The notes under the pieces were generated by a model. It was not told where the DNA came from, made no database searches, and saw nothing but the letters and a program-made list of their open reading frames with translations. A stretch of DNA of 64,000 nt from Rhodoferax sp. (lineage in GTDB: Bacteria > Pseudomonadota > Gammaproteobacteria > Burkholderiales > Burkholderiaceae_C): positions 62,001 to 126,000 of the forward strand of contig JARLJI010000260.1 in NCBI GenBank assembly GCA_031291295.1, in the 5' to 3' direction. The number at the start of each line of letters is the position of its first letter. Position 1 is the stretch's first letter. Of this stretch, positions 25,913 to 34,883 are shown one piece after another. A program made the position numbers and the translations under genes.

Positions 25913-26674
25913 ATGAACAATGAACTTCTCTACGAGGTGAGCGACGGCATCGCCGTCATCACCATCAACCGCCCCGAGCGCCGCAATGCCCTCAGCCGCG
26001 CTGTACGCGAAGGGTTTTTCGAGGTCTGGCGCCGGTTCGAAGCCGACGCCGAGGCCCAGGTGGCCATCCTTACCGGGGCCGGCGACAATTTTTGCGCCGG
26101 CATGGACTTGGTGGAGGCCGCTGACACGCAACTGCGCATTCCGCCGCCCGGCTTTATGGCCGTGCTCGGCGACACCGTTGAAGTCACCAAGCCCGTCATC
26201 GCCGCCGTGCAGGGCTATGCCTATGCGGGCGGCTGGCTGCTGTCGCAGATGTGCGACCTGTGCGTGGCCGACGAAACCGCCAAATTCGCCATTACCGAGG
26301 CCAAGGTCGGACGCGGCATGCCGTGGGCCGCGCCCGTCATCCACATGCTGCCGCAGCGCATCCTGATGGAAGTCGCAATGACCGGCGACCCACTGACAGC
26401 ACAGCGTGCCTACGAACTCGGCTACATCAACCGCCTGATGCCCAAGGGGCAAGCATTGCAAGGGGCCAAAGAACTGGCGGCCCGGCTCATGGCCAATGCA
26501 CCGCTGACAGTGCGCGCGGCCAAGGAAATGGTGCGCATGTCCACCGAGATGGGCCGCACTGCCGCGCTGCGCGCTTCCAACCGCGCGTTCGATGCTGTCT
26601 ACCTTAGTGAAGACGCGCTGGAAGGCCCACGATCTTTCAGGGAGAAGCGCAAACCGGTCTGGAAGGGGCGCTGA
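25913..26674 (+). CDS. Enoyl-CoA hydratase/isomerase (crotonase family)
   Basis: This 253-aa enzyme has AILTGAGDNFCAGMDL as the first oxyanion-hole strand and a GYAYAGGWLLSQMCDLCVA segment for the second. The catalytic-acid region ITEAKVGRGMPWAAP has Glu but lacks the usual second Glu. Tail FREKRKPVWKGR is normal for the family. It follows the IclR gene closely and has GGAGA before the ATG. It probably hydrates or isomerises an unsaturated acyl-CoA; the exact reaction is not determined. Confidence 0.9.
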   Translation: MNNELLYEVSDGIAVITINRPERRNALSRAVREGFFEVWRRFEADAEAQVAILTGAGDNFCAGMDLVEAADTQLRIPPPGFMAVLGDTVEVTKPVIAAVQGYAYAGGWLLSQMCDLCVADETAKFAITEAKVGRGMPWAAPVIHMLPQRILMEVAMTGDPLTAQRAYELGYINRLMPKGQALQGAKELAARLMANAPLTVRAAKEMVRMSTEMGRTAALRASNRAFDAVYLSEDALEGPRSFREKRKPVWKGR

Positions 26675-26675
26675 A

Positions 26676-28088
26676 ATGAGCGTGATCATGGCCACGAAAC
26701 TCGCACCGTCGGCCGCTGTCCAAACCTCTGGCATCACGCGGGAACTGGCCGCACGCAGCGCTGTCCTGTGCTACACCGATCTGCCGGAGGACGTGCGCCT
26801 GCGGGTCCGGCAGTGCCTGCTAGACTGGATCGGGGTGACAATTGCCGGTGGCTGTGAACCCTTGGTACACATGCTGGCCGAAGAAGCACGCGAGCAAGGA
26901 GGGCACGCCCAGGCCACGGTGGTCGGGCACGCCTTCGCGACCTCCAGCCGACAGGCGGCGTTGATCAATGGCGCGGCCTCGCACGCGCTCGATTACGACG
27001 ACGTCAACATGGCATGCACCGGCCACCCCTCGGTGGCCCTGATTCCGGCCTTGCTGGCCTTGGCCGAATCACGCGGTGCCAGCGGAAGCGACTTCATGAC
27101 CGCCTTCGCCGCCGGCTATGAAACGATGTGTCGGCTGGGGCTGGCGAGCGGCGATGCGCAATACGCCAGGGGCTTTCACACCACGGCCACGCTCGGCACG
27201 CTCGGCGCCGCCGCAGCCTGCGCGCGCTTGATGCAACTCGACGCCGATGACACCGCCGCCGCGCTTGGCATCGCCAGCACCATGGCAGCCGGGCTGAAAT
27301 CGATGTTCGGCACGATGTGCAAGCCCCTGCATGCCGGACGCGCCAGCGCCGATGGTCTGCAGGCCGCCCAGTTGGCCGCGCGTGGGTTTACCAGCCGTGC
27401 CGATGCGATTGAATGTCCACAAGGATTCGTGGCCACGCACGGCGGCACGGCGGCGCTGGAAGCGGCCCTGGCCGCGCCGGACGGTGGCTGGCACCTGCGC
27501 AACAACCTGTTCAAGTTCCACGCTGCCTGCTACGGCACCCATGCTGCCATTGAGGCCGCGCGCCACCTGCGCCTGCAACACACACTGCGGGCTGATGATG
27601 TGCTGCGCGTGACGGTGCGTGCCGGCGCTGCCAGCGAGGGAGTGTGCGACATCGCCGAGCCGCGTACCGGGCTGGAGGCCAAATTCAGCCTGCGCCACAC
27701 GGTGGCGATGGCGCTGGCGGGGGTCGACACCGCCGGACTGGACTCGTTCAGTGACGAGGCCGTGCGCGCGCCTGAGGTAGCGGCCCTGCGTGAGCGCGTG
27801 CAGATCTTGCTCGCGCCACAATGCCCGGGGCTCACACTGAGCGAGGTAGTGATCGAGACCCGGAGCGGCGCCGTGCTGCGCCAGCGCCACGACAGTGGGC
27901 GCCCGGCCAGCGACCTGCTGGAGCAGCAGCAACGACTGGAAGAAAAGTTCCGTCGCCTGGTCAAGCCCGTGCTTAACCTTGCCGAGAGCGACGAGCTGAT
28001 CGACTTGGTGGCCCGGCTCGATCTCCTGAGCGACCTCTCGCCGCTGGCCGGCATGCTGGCGCGCCCGGCGTGTGACTGCTCACATTGA
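26676..28088 (+). CDS. MmgE/PrpD-family protein (2-methylcitrate dehydratase-like)
   Basis: This is a 470-aa protein. The family's all-helical domain begins LCYTDLPEDVRLRVRQCLLDW and includes the conserved NGAASHALDYDDVN (about 93-106), TGHPS, a GFHTTATLG segment, and KPLHAGRASADGLQAAQLA in the middle. The C-terminal domain runs from about residue 270 to 420. The start at 26676 lies one base after the crotonase stop. PrpD dehydrates 2-methylcitrate, but many members act on other hydroxy- or dicarboxylates (itaconate, iminodisuccinate). Here it is in a crotonase operon without prpB or prpC, so a different substrate is likely. Confidence 0.9.
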   Translation: MSVIMATKLAPSAAVQTSGITRELAARSAVLCYTDLPEDVRLRVRQCLLDWIGVTIAGGCEPLVHMLAEEAREQGGHAQATVVGHAFATSSRQAALINGAASHALDYDDVNMACTGHPSVALIPALLALAESRGASGSDFMTAFAAGYETMCRLGLASGDAQYARGFHTTATLGTLGAAAACARLMQLDADDTAAALGIASTMAAGLKSMFGTMCKPLHAGRASADGLQAAQLAARGFTSRADAIECPQGFVATHGGTAALEAALAAPDGGWHLRNNLFKFHAACYGTHAAIEAARHLRLQHTLRADDVLRVTVRAGAASEGVCDIAEPRTGLEAKFSLRHTVAMALAGVDTAGLDSFSDEAVRAPEVAALRERVQILLAPQCPGLTLSEVVIETRSGAVLRQRHDSGRPASDLLEQQQRLEEKFRRLVKPVLNLAESDELIDLVARLDLLSDLSPLAGMLARPACDCSH

Positions 28089-28112
28089 TGGGGGGCGCGG
28101 GCTGATGGAAAC

Positions 28113-28922
28113 TTATGGGGGTTGGTTGAAACGCGGCTTTCTCTTTTCCATAAATGCCTGAAAGCCTTCCAGCTGATCTAGTGAGCCCATGGTGGCCAAG
28201 ACAGCGCGCCGCTCCTGGGCAATGCCCTCTGCAAGAGTTTTCTCTCCGGCACCAACAACACACTGCAGGACACCCGCCACGGCTGCGGAAGGTTTTTCGG
28301 CGAGCTCGTGGGCCAGCGCATCGGCTCGCTGAAACAATTCTTCCAGCGGCCAAACTTCGTTGACGAGACCCATTTTCAACGCCTCTGGTCCAGAAATCAT
28401 TTTCGACCGGAGAATCATGTCCAGAGCGTTGCCTCGCCCTACACAGCGCGTCAACCGGGCCGACCCACCCCATGCCGGAACCGTGCCCAAGTCAAGTTCG
28501 GGCAAACCCATCTTCGCACCTTCAGTGGCCGCCAGTCTGAAATGGCACGCCAGGGGCAACTCCAGCCCCCCGCCAAGGCAGTACCCGTAAAGCACTGCGA
28601 TCACGGGCTTGGGGAGATTTTCGATCGCATCCAGAATCCGCAGACGTTGGTCAAAAAACGCGCCCAGTCCTCCCGCACGCTCACCCCCCTGCGGAAGCTG
28701 TTTCAGATCCATACCCACGGAAAAATTTTGTGATCCAGTTCCCCGAATCACTATCGCACGAACACCTGGGTCGATAGATACACGGGAAATTTCTAACTCG
28801 AGGGCATCCATGAATGCCAGACCCATTCGGTTCCATGGAGGATCGTTGATGATGAAAGTTTCTACCGCACCCACGCGTTGTATAATCAAAGGTTGCACTT
28901 CTGCACTGTTTTTGTCCGGCAT
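28113..28922 (-). CDS. Enoyl-CoA hydratase/isomerase (crotonase family)
   Basis: This 269-aa enzyme has a slightly altered first oxyanion strand (NFSVGMDLKQLP instead of FCAGAD). The second half is normal: GYCLGGGLELPLACHFRLA, then MGLPELDLGTVPAWGGSARL with the catalytic Glu. The tail FMEKRKPRFNQ is typical. It is the last gene of the minus-strand operon that begins with the MaoC-like gene at 35387, and it converges on the PrpD-like gene. Confidence 0.9.
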   Translation of the reverse strand: MPDKNSAEVQPLIIQRVGAVETFIINDPPWNRMGLAFMDALELEISRVSIDPGVRAIVIRGTGSQNFSVGMDLKQLPQGGERAGGLGAFFDQRLRILDAIENLPKPVIAVLYGYCLGGGLELPLACHFRLAATEGAKMGLPELDLGTVPAWGGSARLTRCVGRGNALDMILRSKMISGPEALKMGLVNEVWPLEELFQRADALAHELAEKPSAAVAGVLQCVVGAGEKTLAEGIAQERRAVLATMGSLDQLEGFQAFMEKRKPRFNQPP

Positions 28923-28953
28923 CGCGATTCCTCGTCGTTTCCTGTCTTGATGG

Positions 28954-29394
28954 TCAGTTCTCTACCGTGGCGATCAGCCTGGTATCCTCCACCGCAGCGG
29001 TACGGTGCGCCGCTGCCGCTTGGTAGTCGGGCATTCTCAGCATGGCAGAAAATGCTGCAATGCTGGGATAGCGCACCAGCAAAACCTCGTCCCAGCGCTC
29101 ATCCTTCGGGCCGATGATCGAACCCAATGCCTGGCCACTGTAAACCAGTGCGCCGCCCACCTCGACCACTTTTTGAACGGCCATGGCTAGGTAGCGTGAG
29201 TAGGCATCCTTGCCGGTGCAATCAATGCCGTGATCGGCATACAAGGCACGGGCGCGGAAACTCAGCAGATTGAGCATGCAGATGGGCACATCTTTGGGAA
29301 TCTTGGTAAAAATTGCCGACAGGTCTTCCCTGACAGGATTAACGGTTTTCAAGACATGTTTCCTCGTGAATTCCCCACCGACATGGGCACTCAA
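28954..29394 (-). CDS. DUF1330-like dimeric alpha/beta-barrel protein
   Basis: This is a 146-aa protein. The C-terminal half shows the DUF1330 (ferredoxin-like, dimeric alpha/beta barrel) pattern: VPICMLNLLSFR, then LVRYPSIAAFSAMLRMPDYQAAAAHR and a terminal RLIATVEN strand. The start overlaps the hydrolase stop by 4 bases. A shorter GTG start (LKTVNPV) is possible. Members occur as small accessory proteins in catabolic operons and have no established reaction. Confidence 0.75.
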   Translation of the reverse strand: MSAHVGGEFTRKHVLKTVNPVREDLSAIFTKIPKDVPICMLNLLSFRARALYADHGIDCTGKDAYSRYLAMAVQKVVEVGGALVYSGQALGSIIGPKDERWDEVLLVRYPSIAAFSAMLRMPDYQAAAAHRTAAVEDTRLIATVEN

Positions 29395-30167
29395 CCCATC
29401 CAGCCAATCAGGCGCTGCAATTGCTGCAGGGTCTCGCCGCGAGCACGCTGCTGCGGATGGTGCCCCACACCTGACAGGGCAATCACTTCGAGCGCCATGG
29501 TTCCATGCTCAAACAAGGCCATGGCGCTGGGCCGCCAGCCATATTCATCCTGGTTGCCAAACAGTGCCGCAACCGGGCAGCGCACGGCGGCGATTTCTGC
29601 GCTCATGTTCCACTCCAGTGCCTTCGGGCTGGCCCAGGGCTTGTACCAGCCCCAGAACATGGCGTCCGTTCCTTCGCCATGATGGCGCTGGAGTTTTTCG
29701 CGCAAGCCTTCATGCTCGTAAGCGCGCCGCGCACTGCCCATGGCATCGACCATGAATGGATCAATGGCGATGGTGGGCGAGCAGGCCAGCACGCCACACA
29801 CAAGCTCGGGATGCGCCGCCGCAGCCAACACCGACATCGCACCACCATCGCTGTGGCCGAACATCAGCGCCTTGTCGATGCCGAAGTGGCGCAGCACCTC
29901 GCCCAACACCGGCCCCGCCTCCTCGCGCCGGTAGCTGGGCTCGCGGCCGTCGACCAGGGGCTCGGAGCGCCCATAGCCATAGCGGTCATACGCCATCACC
30001 GGCCAGCCAGTGGCTTCGGCCAGCGCCTGCGGCAGGTCTTTCCAGGTGCTGATGCAGTCCAGTCCGCCGTGCATCATCACGATGGTGGGTCGCCCCTTGC
30101 CTACATCACCCCAGGTGGTGGCGGCCAGGCGATGGCCTGCGGCCCGCAGTTCATGTTCTTTGACCAT
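29391..30167 (-). CDS. Alpha/beta-fold hydrolase
   Basis: This 258-aa protein has oxyanion segment MMHGGLDCIS, nucleophile elbow GHSDGGA (Ser about 102), acid in GNQDEYG and catalytic His in GVGHHPQQ. It has no signal peptide, so it is cytoplasmic. The position between an acyl-CoA dehydrogenase and a DUF1330-like gene suggests cleavage of an ester, lactone or C-C bond in the pathway. The substrate is unknown. Confidence 0.88.
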   Translation of the reverse strand: MVKEHELRAAGHRLAATTWGDVGKGRPTIVMMHGGLDCISTWKDLPQALAEATGWPVMAYDRYGYGRSEPLVDGREPSYRREEAGPVLGEVLRHFGIDKALMFGHSDGGAMSVLAAAAHPELVCGVLACSPTIAIDPFMVDAMGSARRAYEHEGLREKLQRHHGEGTDAMFWGWYKPWASPKALEWNMSAEIAAVRCPVAALFGNQDEYGWRPSAMALFEHGTMALEVIALSGVGHHPQQRARGETLQQLQRLIGWMG

Positions 30168-30218
30168 TCAACAGGTCTCCTTGGTGAGTAGGCCCGCCAC
30201 AGTACGGGCCGTTGCGTC

Positions 30219-31451
30219 TTAGAAATCAGCGTGGCCGGACAACAACTGCCGCGCAATGGTGCGGCGCTGGATTTCGCCCGTTCCATCGGGGATGCGCATC
30301 ACGCGGGCGAAGCGGTAGCCCTCTTCCAGGCGCAGCTCATTGGTCAGACCCATGCCGCCGTGGATCTGGATGCTGCGGTCCATCACACGGCCCAGCATTT
30401 CGGTCGAGAACGCCTTGACCATGCTGACCTGCGCGGTGGAGCTGCGGCCGCTGTCGAGGCGCCAGGCACAGTTCTGGATCATGGTCTTGGCGGCGTAGAT
30501 GTCCATGGCGCTGTCGGCCAGCATGAGCTGGATCGCCTGGTGCTCGGCAATCGGTACACCAAAGGTCTTGCGCACCTTGGCGTATTCGACCGCCTGGTCG
30601 AGCGCCCAGCGCGCCAGCCCCAAGCAGGATGCCGCCATGCCCATGCGCCCGGCGTTGACACCGTCCATGGCCACGGCCAGGCCGCGCCCAACTTCGCCCA
30701 GCCGGTGGTCGTCGCGCACGCGCACGCCGTCAAGCACGATCACGCCGGTTTCACCGCCCAGGTGCCCCATGGTGTTGATGATGCGCGGCACCGAGAAACC
30801 GGGGGTGCGGGTGTCGATGAAGAAACCGGTGACGCCGCCCTTGTGGCGCGCGGCGGCCTCGGGGTCGGTCAGCGCGAACACCATGGCGTAATCGGCGTAG
30901 GGTGAGTTGGTGATCCACTGCTTAGTGCCGGTGAGCACCCACTCGTCCCCGTCGCGCACGGCGCGGGTCTTCATGCCGAAGGCATCGGAGCCGGCATCGG
31001 GCTCGCTCAGGCCAAAGCACAGGGTTTTCTCGCCGCTGGTGATGCCTGCGCGATAGGGTTCAAAAATTTCCGGCTGCAGATGCCGCAACACCGGTGACAG
31101 GCCGTTGGTGAAGGGCGATGGCAGCACCACGGTCTGCACCAGCGGGTGGGCCGGGCCGATGCGATGGTTGAGCGTCTCCTGCACATGGGCCATGACCTGT
31201 GCGCCCTGCTCTGCGCCGCCCAGCTTTTCGGCACCGAACAGGTTGTAAAAGCCCAACTCTGCCGAGCGCATGCGCACCTGCCGTTTCAGGGCCAGCACTT
31301 CGGGCACATAGCGGCCATTGGCCTCAAACAGGGTGCGCTCGCTGCCCAGCAGGTCGCGATGGCGTTCCTCGAGCGGCAGCACTTCACGCTCTACAAAGCG
31401 CAATACGGCTTCGGCAATCGCCTCGGTGTCAGGGTCTATCAGGAAATCCAT
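30219..31451 (-). CDS. Acyl-CoA dehydrogenase
   Basis: This 410-aa flavoenzyme belongs to the acyl-CoA dehydrogenase family. CFGLSEPDAGSD (about 155) and WVLTGTKQWITN are the FAD/substrate-binding signatures, followed by RKTFGVPIAEHQAIQ and IHGGMGLTNE. The C-terminal catalytic segment GTGEIQRR carries a Glu. It introduces a 2,3 double bond and passes electrons to ETF. It follows the DUF35 gene in the minus-strand operon. Confidence 0.93.
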   Translation of the reverse strand: MDFLIDPDTEAIAEAVLRFVEREVLPLEERHRDLLGSERTLFEANGRYVPEVLALKRQVRMRSAELGFYNLFGAEKLGGAEQGAQVMAHVQETLNHRIGPAHPLVQTVVLPSPFTNGLSPVLRHLQPEIFEPYRAGITSGEKTLCFGLSEPDAGSDAFGMKTRAVRDGDEWVLTGTKQWITNSPYADYAMVFALTDPEAAARHKGGVTGFFIDTRTPGFSVPRIINTMGHLGGETGVIVLDGVRVRDDHRLGEVGRGLAVAMDGVNAGRMGMAASCLGLARWALDQAVEYAKVRKTFGVPIAEHQAIQLMLADSAMDIYAAKTMIQNCAWRLDSGRSSTAQVSMVKAFSTEMLGRVMDRSIQIHGGMGLTNELRLEEGYRFARVMRIPDGTGEIQRRTIARQLLSGHADF

Positions 31452-31469
31452 CGTCCTTACCTCTTGCGG

Positions 31470-31871
31470 TTAAAGCAGCCGGAACTTCGGCAGCGTAATG
31501 TCGTCGGTCACATCGTCGTATTGCACGGTCACACGCTGGCCAATGCGCACGGCTTCGACATCGCTGGTCACGATGTTGGTCATCATGCGTGCGCCTTCAT
31601 CGAGGTCGATCACCGCCACGACATAAGGGGTGTCGGCCTTGAAAGCCGGACCGGCAGGGCGGCGCGCGATGGTAAAGCTGTAGATCGTGCCGGTGCCGCA
31701 GGCATCGACCCATTCGACGGCGTCCGAGTGGCAGTGCGGGCACAGGGCGCGCGGATAGAAATGGTGCTTGCCGCAGGCAGTGCAGCGCTTGATCGTCAGG
31801 CGGTGCTGCTTGAGGGCATCCCAGTAGGGGCGGCTTTCGCCATCGATGACGGGAAGGGGTTTGTCGTACAT
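31470..31871 (-). CDS. DUF35 OB-fold protein with zinc ribbon, aldolase partner
   Basis: This is a 133-aa protein. An N-terminal helix is followed by a rubredoxin-like zinc ribbon (CTACG, then CPHCH) and an OB-fold that includes GTGTIYSFTIARR and VAVIDLDEGARMMTNIV. The start at 31871 follows the aldolase gene by 5 bases; the longer upstream frame is only overlap with that gene. In actinobacterial steroid degradation a DUF35 domain is required by the Ltp2 retro-aldolase. The pairing here implies the same partnership. Confidence 0.88.
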   Translation of the reverse strand: MYDKPLPVIDGESRPYWDALKQHRLTIKRCTACGKHHFYPRALCPHCHSDAVEWVDACGTGTIYSFTIARRPAGPAFKADTPYVVAVIDLDEGARMMTNIVTSDVEAVRIGQRVTVQYDDVTDDITLPKFRLL

Positions 31872-31876
31872 GATTT

Positions 31877-33046
31877 TCACCGGGTGGAAAGAATGCAAGT
31901 GGCACCGCTGGATAGCGTGCCGCCGGTGCCGTGGACCAGCGCGGTCACGGCGTTCGCGATCTGGCGCGGGCCGCATTCGCCGCGCAACTGGCGCACGGCC
32001 TCGATCAGCAGGAAGATGCCATACATGCCAGGGTGCGCATAAGAAAGGCCGCCGCCGTTGGTGTTGAGCGCAAACTCCCCACCGGGTGCCGTGCGTTGGT
32101 TGGAGACAAAAGCGCCGCCCTCGCCGCGCTTGCAAAAGCCCAGCGCTTCGAGCGTCATCAGCACGGTGATGGTGAACGAATCATAGACTTCCACCACGTC
32201 GATGGCGTCATGCTGGATGCCTGCCATGGCAAAGGCTTCGCGACCGGCCACCTCGGCGGCCGTGAGGTGCGCCAGATCGGGCATGGCGGCAATCGTCCAG
32301 TGCGTGTGCGATTCGCCATAGCCGCGCACATGGACCGCCTTGCGCCCCAACGCCTTGGCGTGCTCTGCCGTGGTCATGACCACCGCGCCGCCACCGTCAG
32401 TGACCAGACAAATATCGAGCAGGTGCATTGGATCGCAGACCATCGGGCTTTTCAGCACATCGTCGATCGACAACGGGCCGCGCATCGTCGCGGCCGGGTT
32501 GAGCGCCGCCCACTTGCGCGTGGCCACCGCGATCTCGGCCAGCTGCTCGGAGCTGGTGCCATATTCGTGCATGTGGCGCTTGGCCGCCATCGCATAGCCG
32601 CCCACCGGCGTGGGCATGCCCCAGGGGGTTTCGTACTGCATGGTCAGCACGGCAGGACGCCCGGCCAGATTGCGGCTCATCTCGCTCTTCTGCAGACTGC
32701 CGTAGGTGATCAGCGCCACTTCGCAGCGACCGGCTTCGATGGCGGTGGCAGCGTGCGCCACGTGCGCCTCGAAGGCCGATCCGCCTATGTTGGTGCCGTC
32801 GACGAAGCGTGGGGTAATCCCCAGATACTCGGACAGCGTCACGGTCGGCAACTGGCCCGGACCGGGCACACCCCACATACCAGCGGTCAGCAAACCATCG
32901 ACATCGCGCATGGCGATGCCAGCGTCATTCAGGGCGTCGCGGGCGACCAACGCCTGAGCCTGCAAGACCGACATGGGCGCAAGGACCTTGCCGTCCTTCA
33001 GTGGCAGGTCGGCAACACCGACGATCACAGCTTCTCGTTTTGTCAT
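31877..33046 (-). CDS. Thiolase-fold Ltp2-like protein, probable acyl-CoA retro-aldolase
   Basis: This 389-aa protein has the SCP-x/lipid-transfer thiolase fold: GVADLPLKDG at the N-terminus, DVDGLLTAG, NTNGGGLSYAHPGMYG and HGTGGTLSSGAT near the end. The position of the thiolase nucleophile Cys is Gly (TNIGGSAFEAH), so ordinary thiolysis is unlikely. Ltp2-type enzymes with this change cleave beta-hydroxyacyl-CoA side chains by retro-aldol reaction together with a DUF35 protein, encoded here 5 bases downstream. Confidence 0.85.
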   Translation of the reverse strand: MTKREAVIVGVADLPLKDGKVLAPMSVLQAQALVARDALNDAGIAMRDVDGLLTAGMWGVPGPGQLPTVTLSEYLGITPRFVDGTNIGGSAFEAHVAHAATAIEAGRCEVALITYGSLQKSEMSRNLAGRPAVLTMQYETPWGMPTPVGGYAMAAKRHMHEYGTSSEQLAEIAVATRKWAALNPAATMRGPLSIDDVLKSPMVCDPMHLLDICLVTDGGGAVVMTTAEHAKALGRKAVHVRGYGESHTHWTIAAMPDLAHLTAAEVAGREAFAMAGIQHDAIDVVEVYDSFTITVLMTLEALGFCKRGEGGAFVSNQRTAPGGEFALNTNGGGLSYAHPGMYGIFLLIEAVRQLRGECGPRQIANAVTALVHGTGGTLSSGATCILSTR

Positions 33047-33117
33047 ATTTGGAATTCTCCTGGTGTTAAATATCGCGCACCCGTGCGGTCTGTACTAACC
33101 ACGGGCCCGGGGTTGGG

Positions 33118-34767
33118 TCAATCGGCCTTGTTTTCACCACGCGCCATCTCGCGCAAGCGGAACTTCTGGACCTTTCCGCTGGGTGTGCGCGGTAAGTCGT
33201 CCAGGATGTTCAACGTTTCGGGCCAGTACTGCTTGGTCATCTGCTGCTCGTCAAGAAAGTTCTTCATCTGGTCGAGCGTGAGCTCGTGGCCAGGCTTGAG
33301 CGTGACATAGGCCACAGCGCGCTCGCCCAGACGCGCATCGGGCACGCCGACCACGGCGACCGCCTGGATGGCCGGATGGCGGTGCAACATCTGCTCGACC
33401 TCGACCACCTGCACGTTCTCGCCACCACGGATGATGATGTCCTTGGCCCGGCCGGTGATACGCACGTAGCCATCCGCGTCGATGCGCGCTAGGTCTCCGG
33501 TCTTGAACCAGCCCTCGCCGTCCATGCCGTACAACGCGGGGCGCTTGAGGTAGCCGACGAAGTTGCTGGGGCCCTTCGACTGCAGCTCCCCCTCCTCGCC
33601 GGTGGCGAGGACATGGCCGACGGCATCGACGACGCGAATCTCCATGCCCGGCATGGGCACGCCGTCGGTGCCGAAGACCTTGTCCGGCGAATCGCCGATG
33701 CGGGTGGTCGTAACCAACAGGTTTTCCGTCATCCCCCAGCCCGACACGATGTGGGCATTCAAGCGCTCGGTGGCGCGCTGCACCAGCGCGCGCGGAATCG
33801 GCGCGCCGGCGGAGATAAAGATGTTGAGCGTGGAGATGTCGTACTTGTCGAGCGCGGAATGGTCGGTCAGGTCGGCCAGGAAGGGCGTGGCCGCCATCAT
33901 GAAGTGCACTCCCTCGTCCTGGATGCGTTGAAGCGCCACTTCGGCGTCCCATGTGTCTTGCAGCACGATCTTCGAACCCAACATCAGCGGCAGCTCCATG
34001 CCGATGGCAAAGCCCGTCTGGTGCGCCATCGGCGAGGGCATGAAGCACACATGCTCGGCGGTCAAGCCGCAACGCTTGACGATCTCGACGATGTTCGCGA
34101 AATGAGTGTTCGAGGTGTGCAGCGCGCCCTTGGGCTCACCGGTGGTGCCGGAGGTGTAAAGCAACTGCAACACATCGTCGGGGTGCAGGCGGCGCTCGGC
34201 CAGCAACTGATCAGCATTGGGCGTTCCCTGCTCCCAGCGGCGCTCGATGAAGTGTTTCTCGAACGACATCTCGCCTTCGCCGCCAATCGCAAAAATATGC
34301 TTAAGCTGCGGCAGCGCTGGCTGAATTTCGCGCAGCATCGCGGCATGGTCAAAACCGCGAAACTCGCGCGGCACAATCATGACCTTCGATTCGGCCAGGC
34401 CGAGCATGAAAGTCAACTCGCGGTGGCGGAAGATCGGCATCACCGGGTTGGTGACCGCGCCGATGCGCAGGCAGGCCAGGTGCAGTGCCACAAACTGCCA
34501 CCAGTTGGGCAACTGGTATGACACCACGTCGCCACGCTCCACGCCCAGCGCCGCCAGACCGAGCGCGATGCGCCTGGACAGGCGCAGCAGTTGCCGGTAC
34601 GACAAGGTGGTCGCCTGCCCGGTCATGCTGTTGAGGTCGGTCACGGCCACCTTGTCGAGGCGGCTGGGCGCGACTTCGTCCAGAAAATCGAGCAGGGTCT
34701 TGCTGTGCCAGTATCCGCCGGCCTTGGCTTGTTGAACCAGTTTGGGACTCAGTTGAGATTCGATCAC
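33118..34767 (-). CDS. AMP-forming acyl-CoA ligase
   Basis: This 549-aa member of the ANL family has P-loop LLYTSGTTGEPKGALHTSN and adenylate-binding GWGMTENLLVTT. KTGDLARIDADGYVRITGRAKD is the hinge, and LPRTPSGKVQKFRL holds the catalytic Lys. All key residues are present. GTG at 34767 is chosen because AAGGAGA lies just before it and homology begins there. A longer frame with ATG at 34887 overlaps the MaoC-like stop but adds an Arg-rich leader. It should activate a carboxylic acid to its CoA ester at the pathway entry. Confidence 0.92.
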   Translation of the reverse strand: MIESQLSPKLVQQAKAGGYWHSKTLLDFLDEVAPSRLDKVAVTDLNSMTGQATTLSYRQLLRLSRRIALGLAALGVERGDVVSYQLPNWWQFVALHLACLRIGAVTNPVMPIFRHRELTFMLGLAESKVMIVPREFRGFDHAAMLREIQPALPQLKHIFAIGGEGEMSFEKHFIERRWEQGTPNADQLLAERRLHPDDVLQLLYTSGTTGEPKGALHTSNTHFANIVEIVKRCGLTAEHVCFMPSPMAHQTGFAIGMELPLMLGSKIVLQDTWDAEVALQRIQDEGVHFMMAATPFLADLTDHSALDKYDISTLNIFISAGAPIPRALVQRATERLNAHIVSGWGMTENLLVTTTRIGDSPDKVFGTDGVPMPGMEIRVVDAVGHVLATGEEGELQSKGPSNFVGYLKRPALYGMDGEGWFKTGDLARIDADGYVRITGRAKDIIIRGGENVQVVEVEQMLHRHPAIQAVAVVGVPDARLGERAVAYVTLKPGHELTLDQMKNFLDEQQMTKQYWPETLNILDDLPRTPSGKVQKFRLREMARGENKAD

Positions 34768-34883
34768 GTTGTCTCCTTGTCGTTGTATTGAAATGGATTG
34801 AACCTGGCCGTGCCGGATCGCTGACGGCCGGGCCCGGGATAGGCGGGCGCATCCGTCGCGCCCGCGAACTTTGAACGTCGAGG

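Noticed and set aside
31931-33310. A 459-codon plus-strand open frame
   Set aside because: It covers the Ltp2-like gene in antisense and reads as low-complexity shadow protein.
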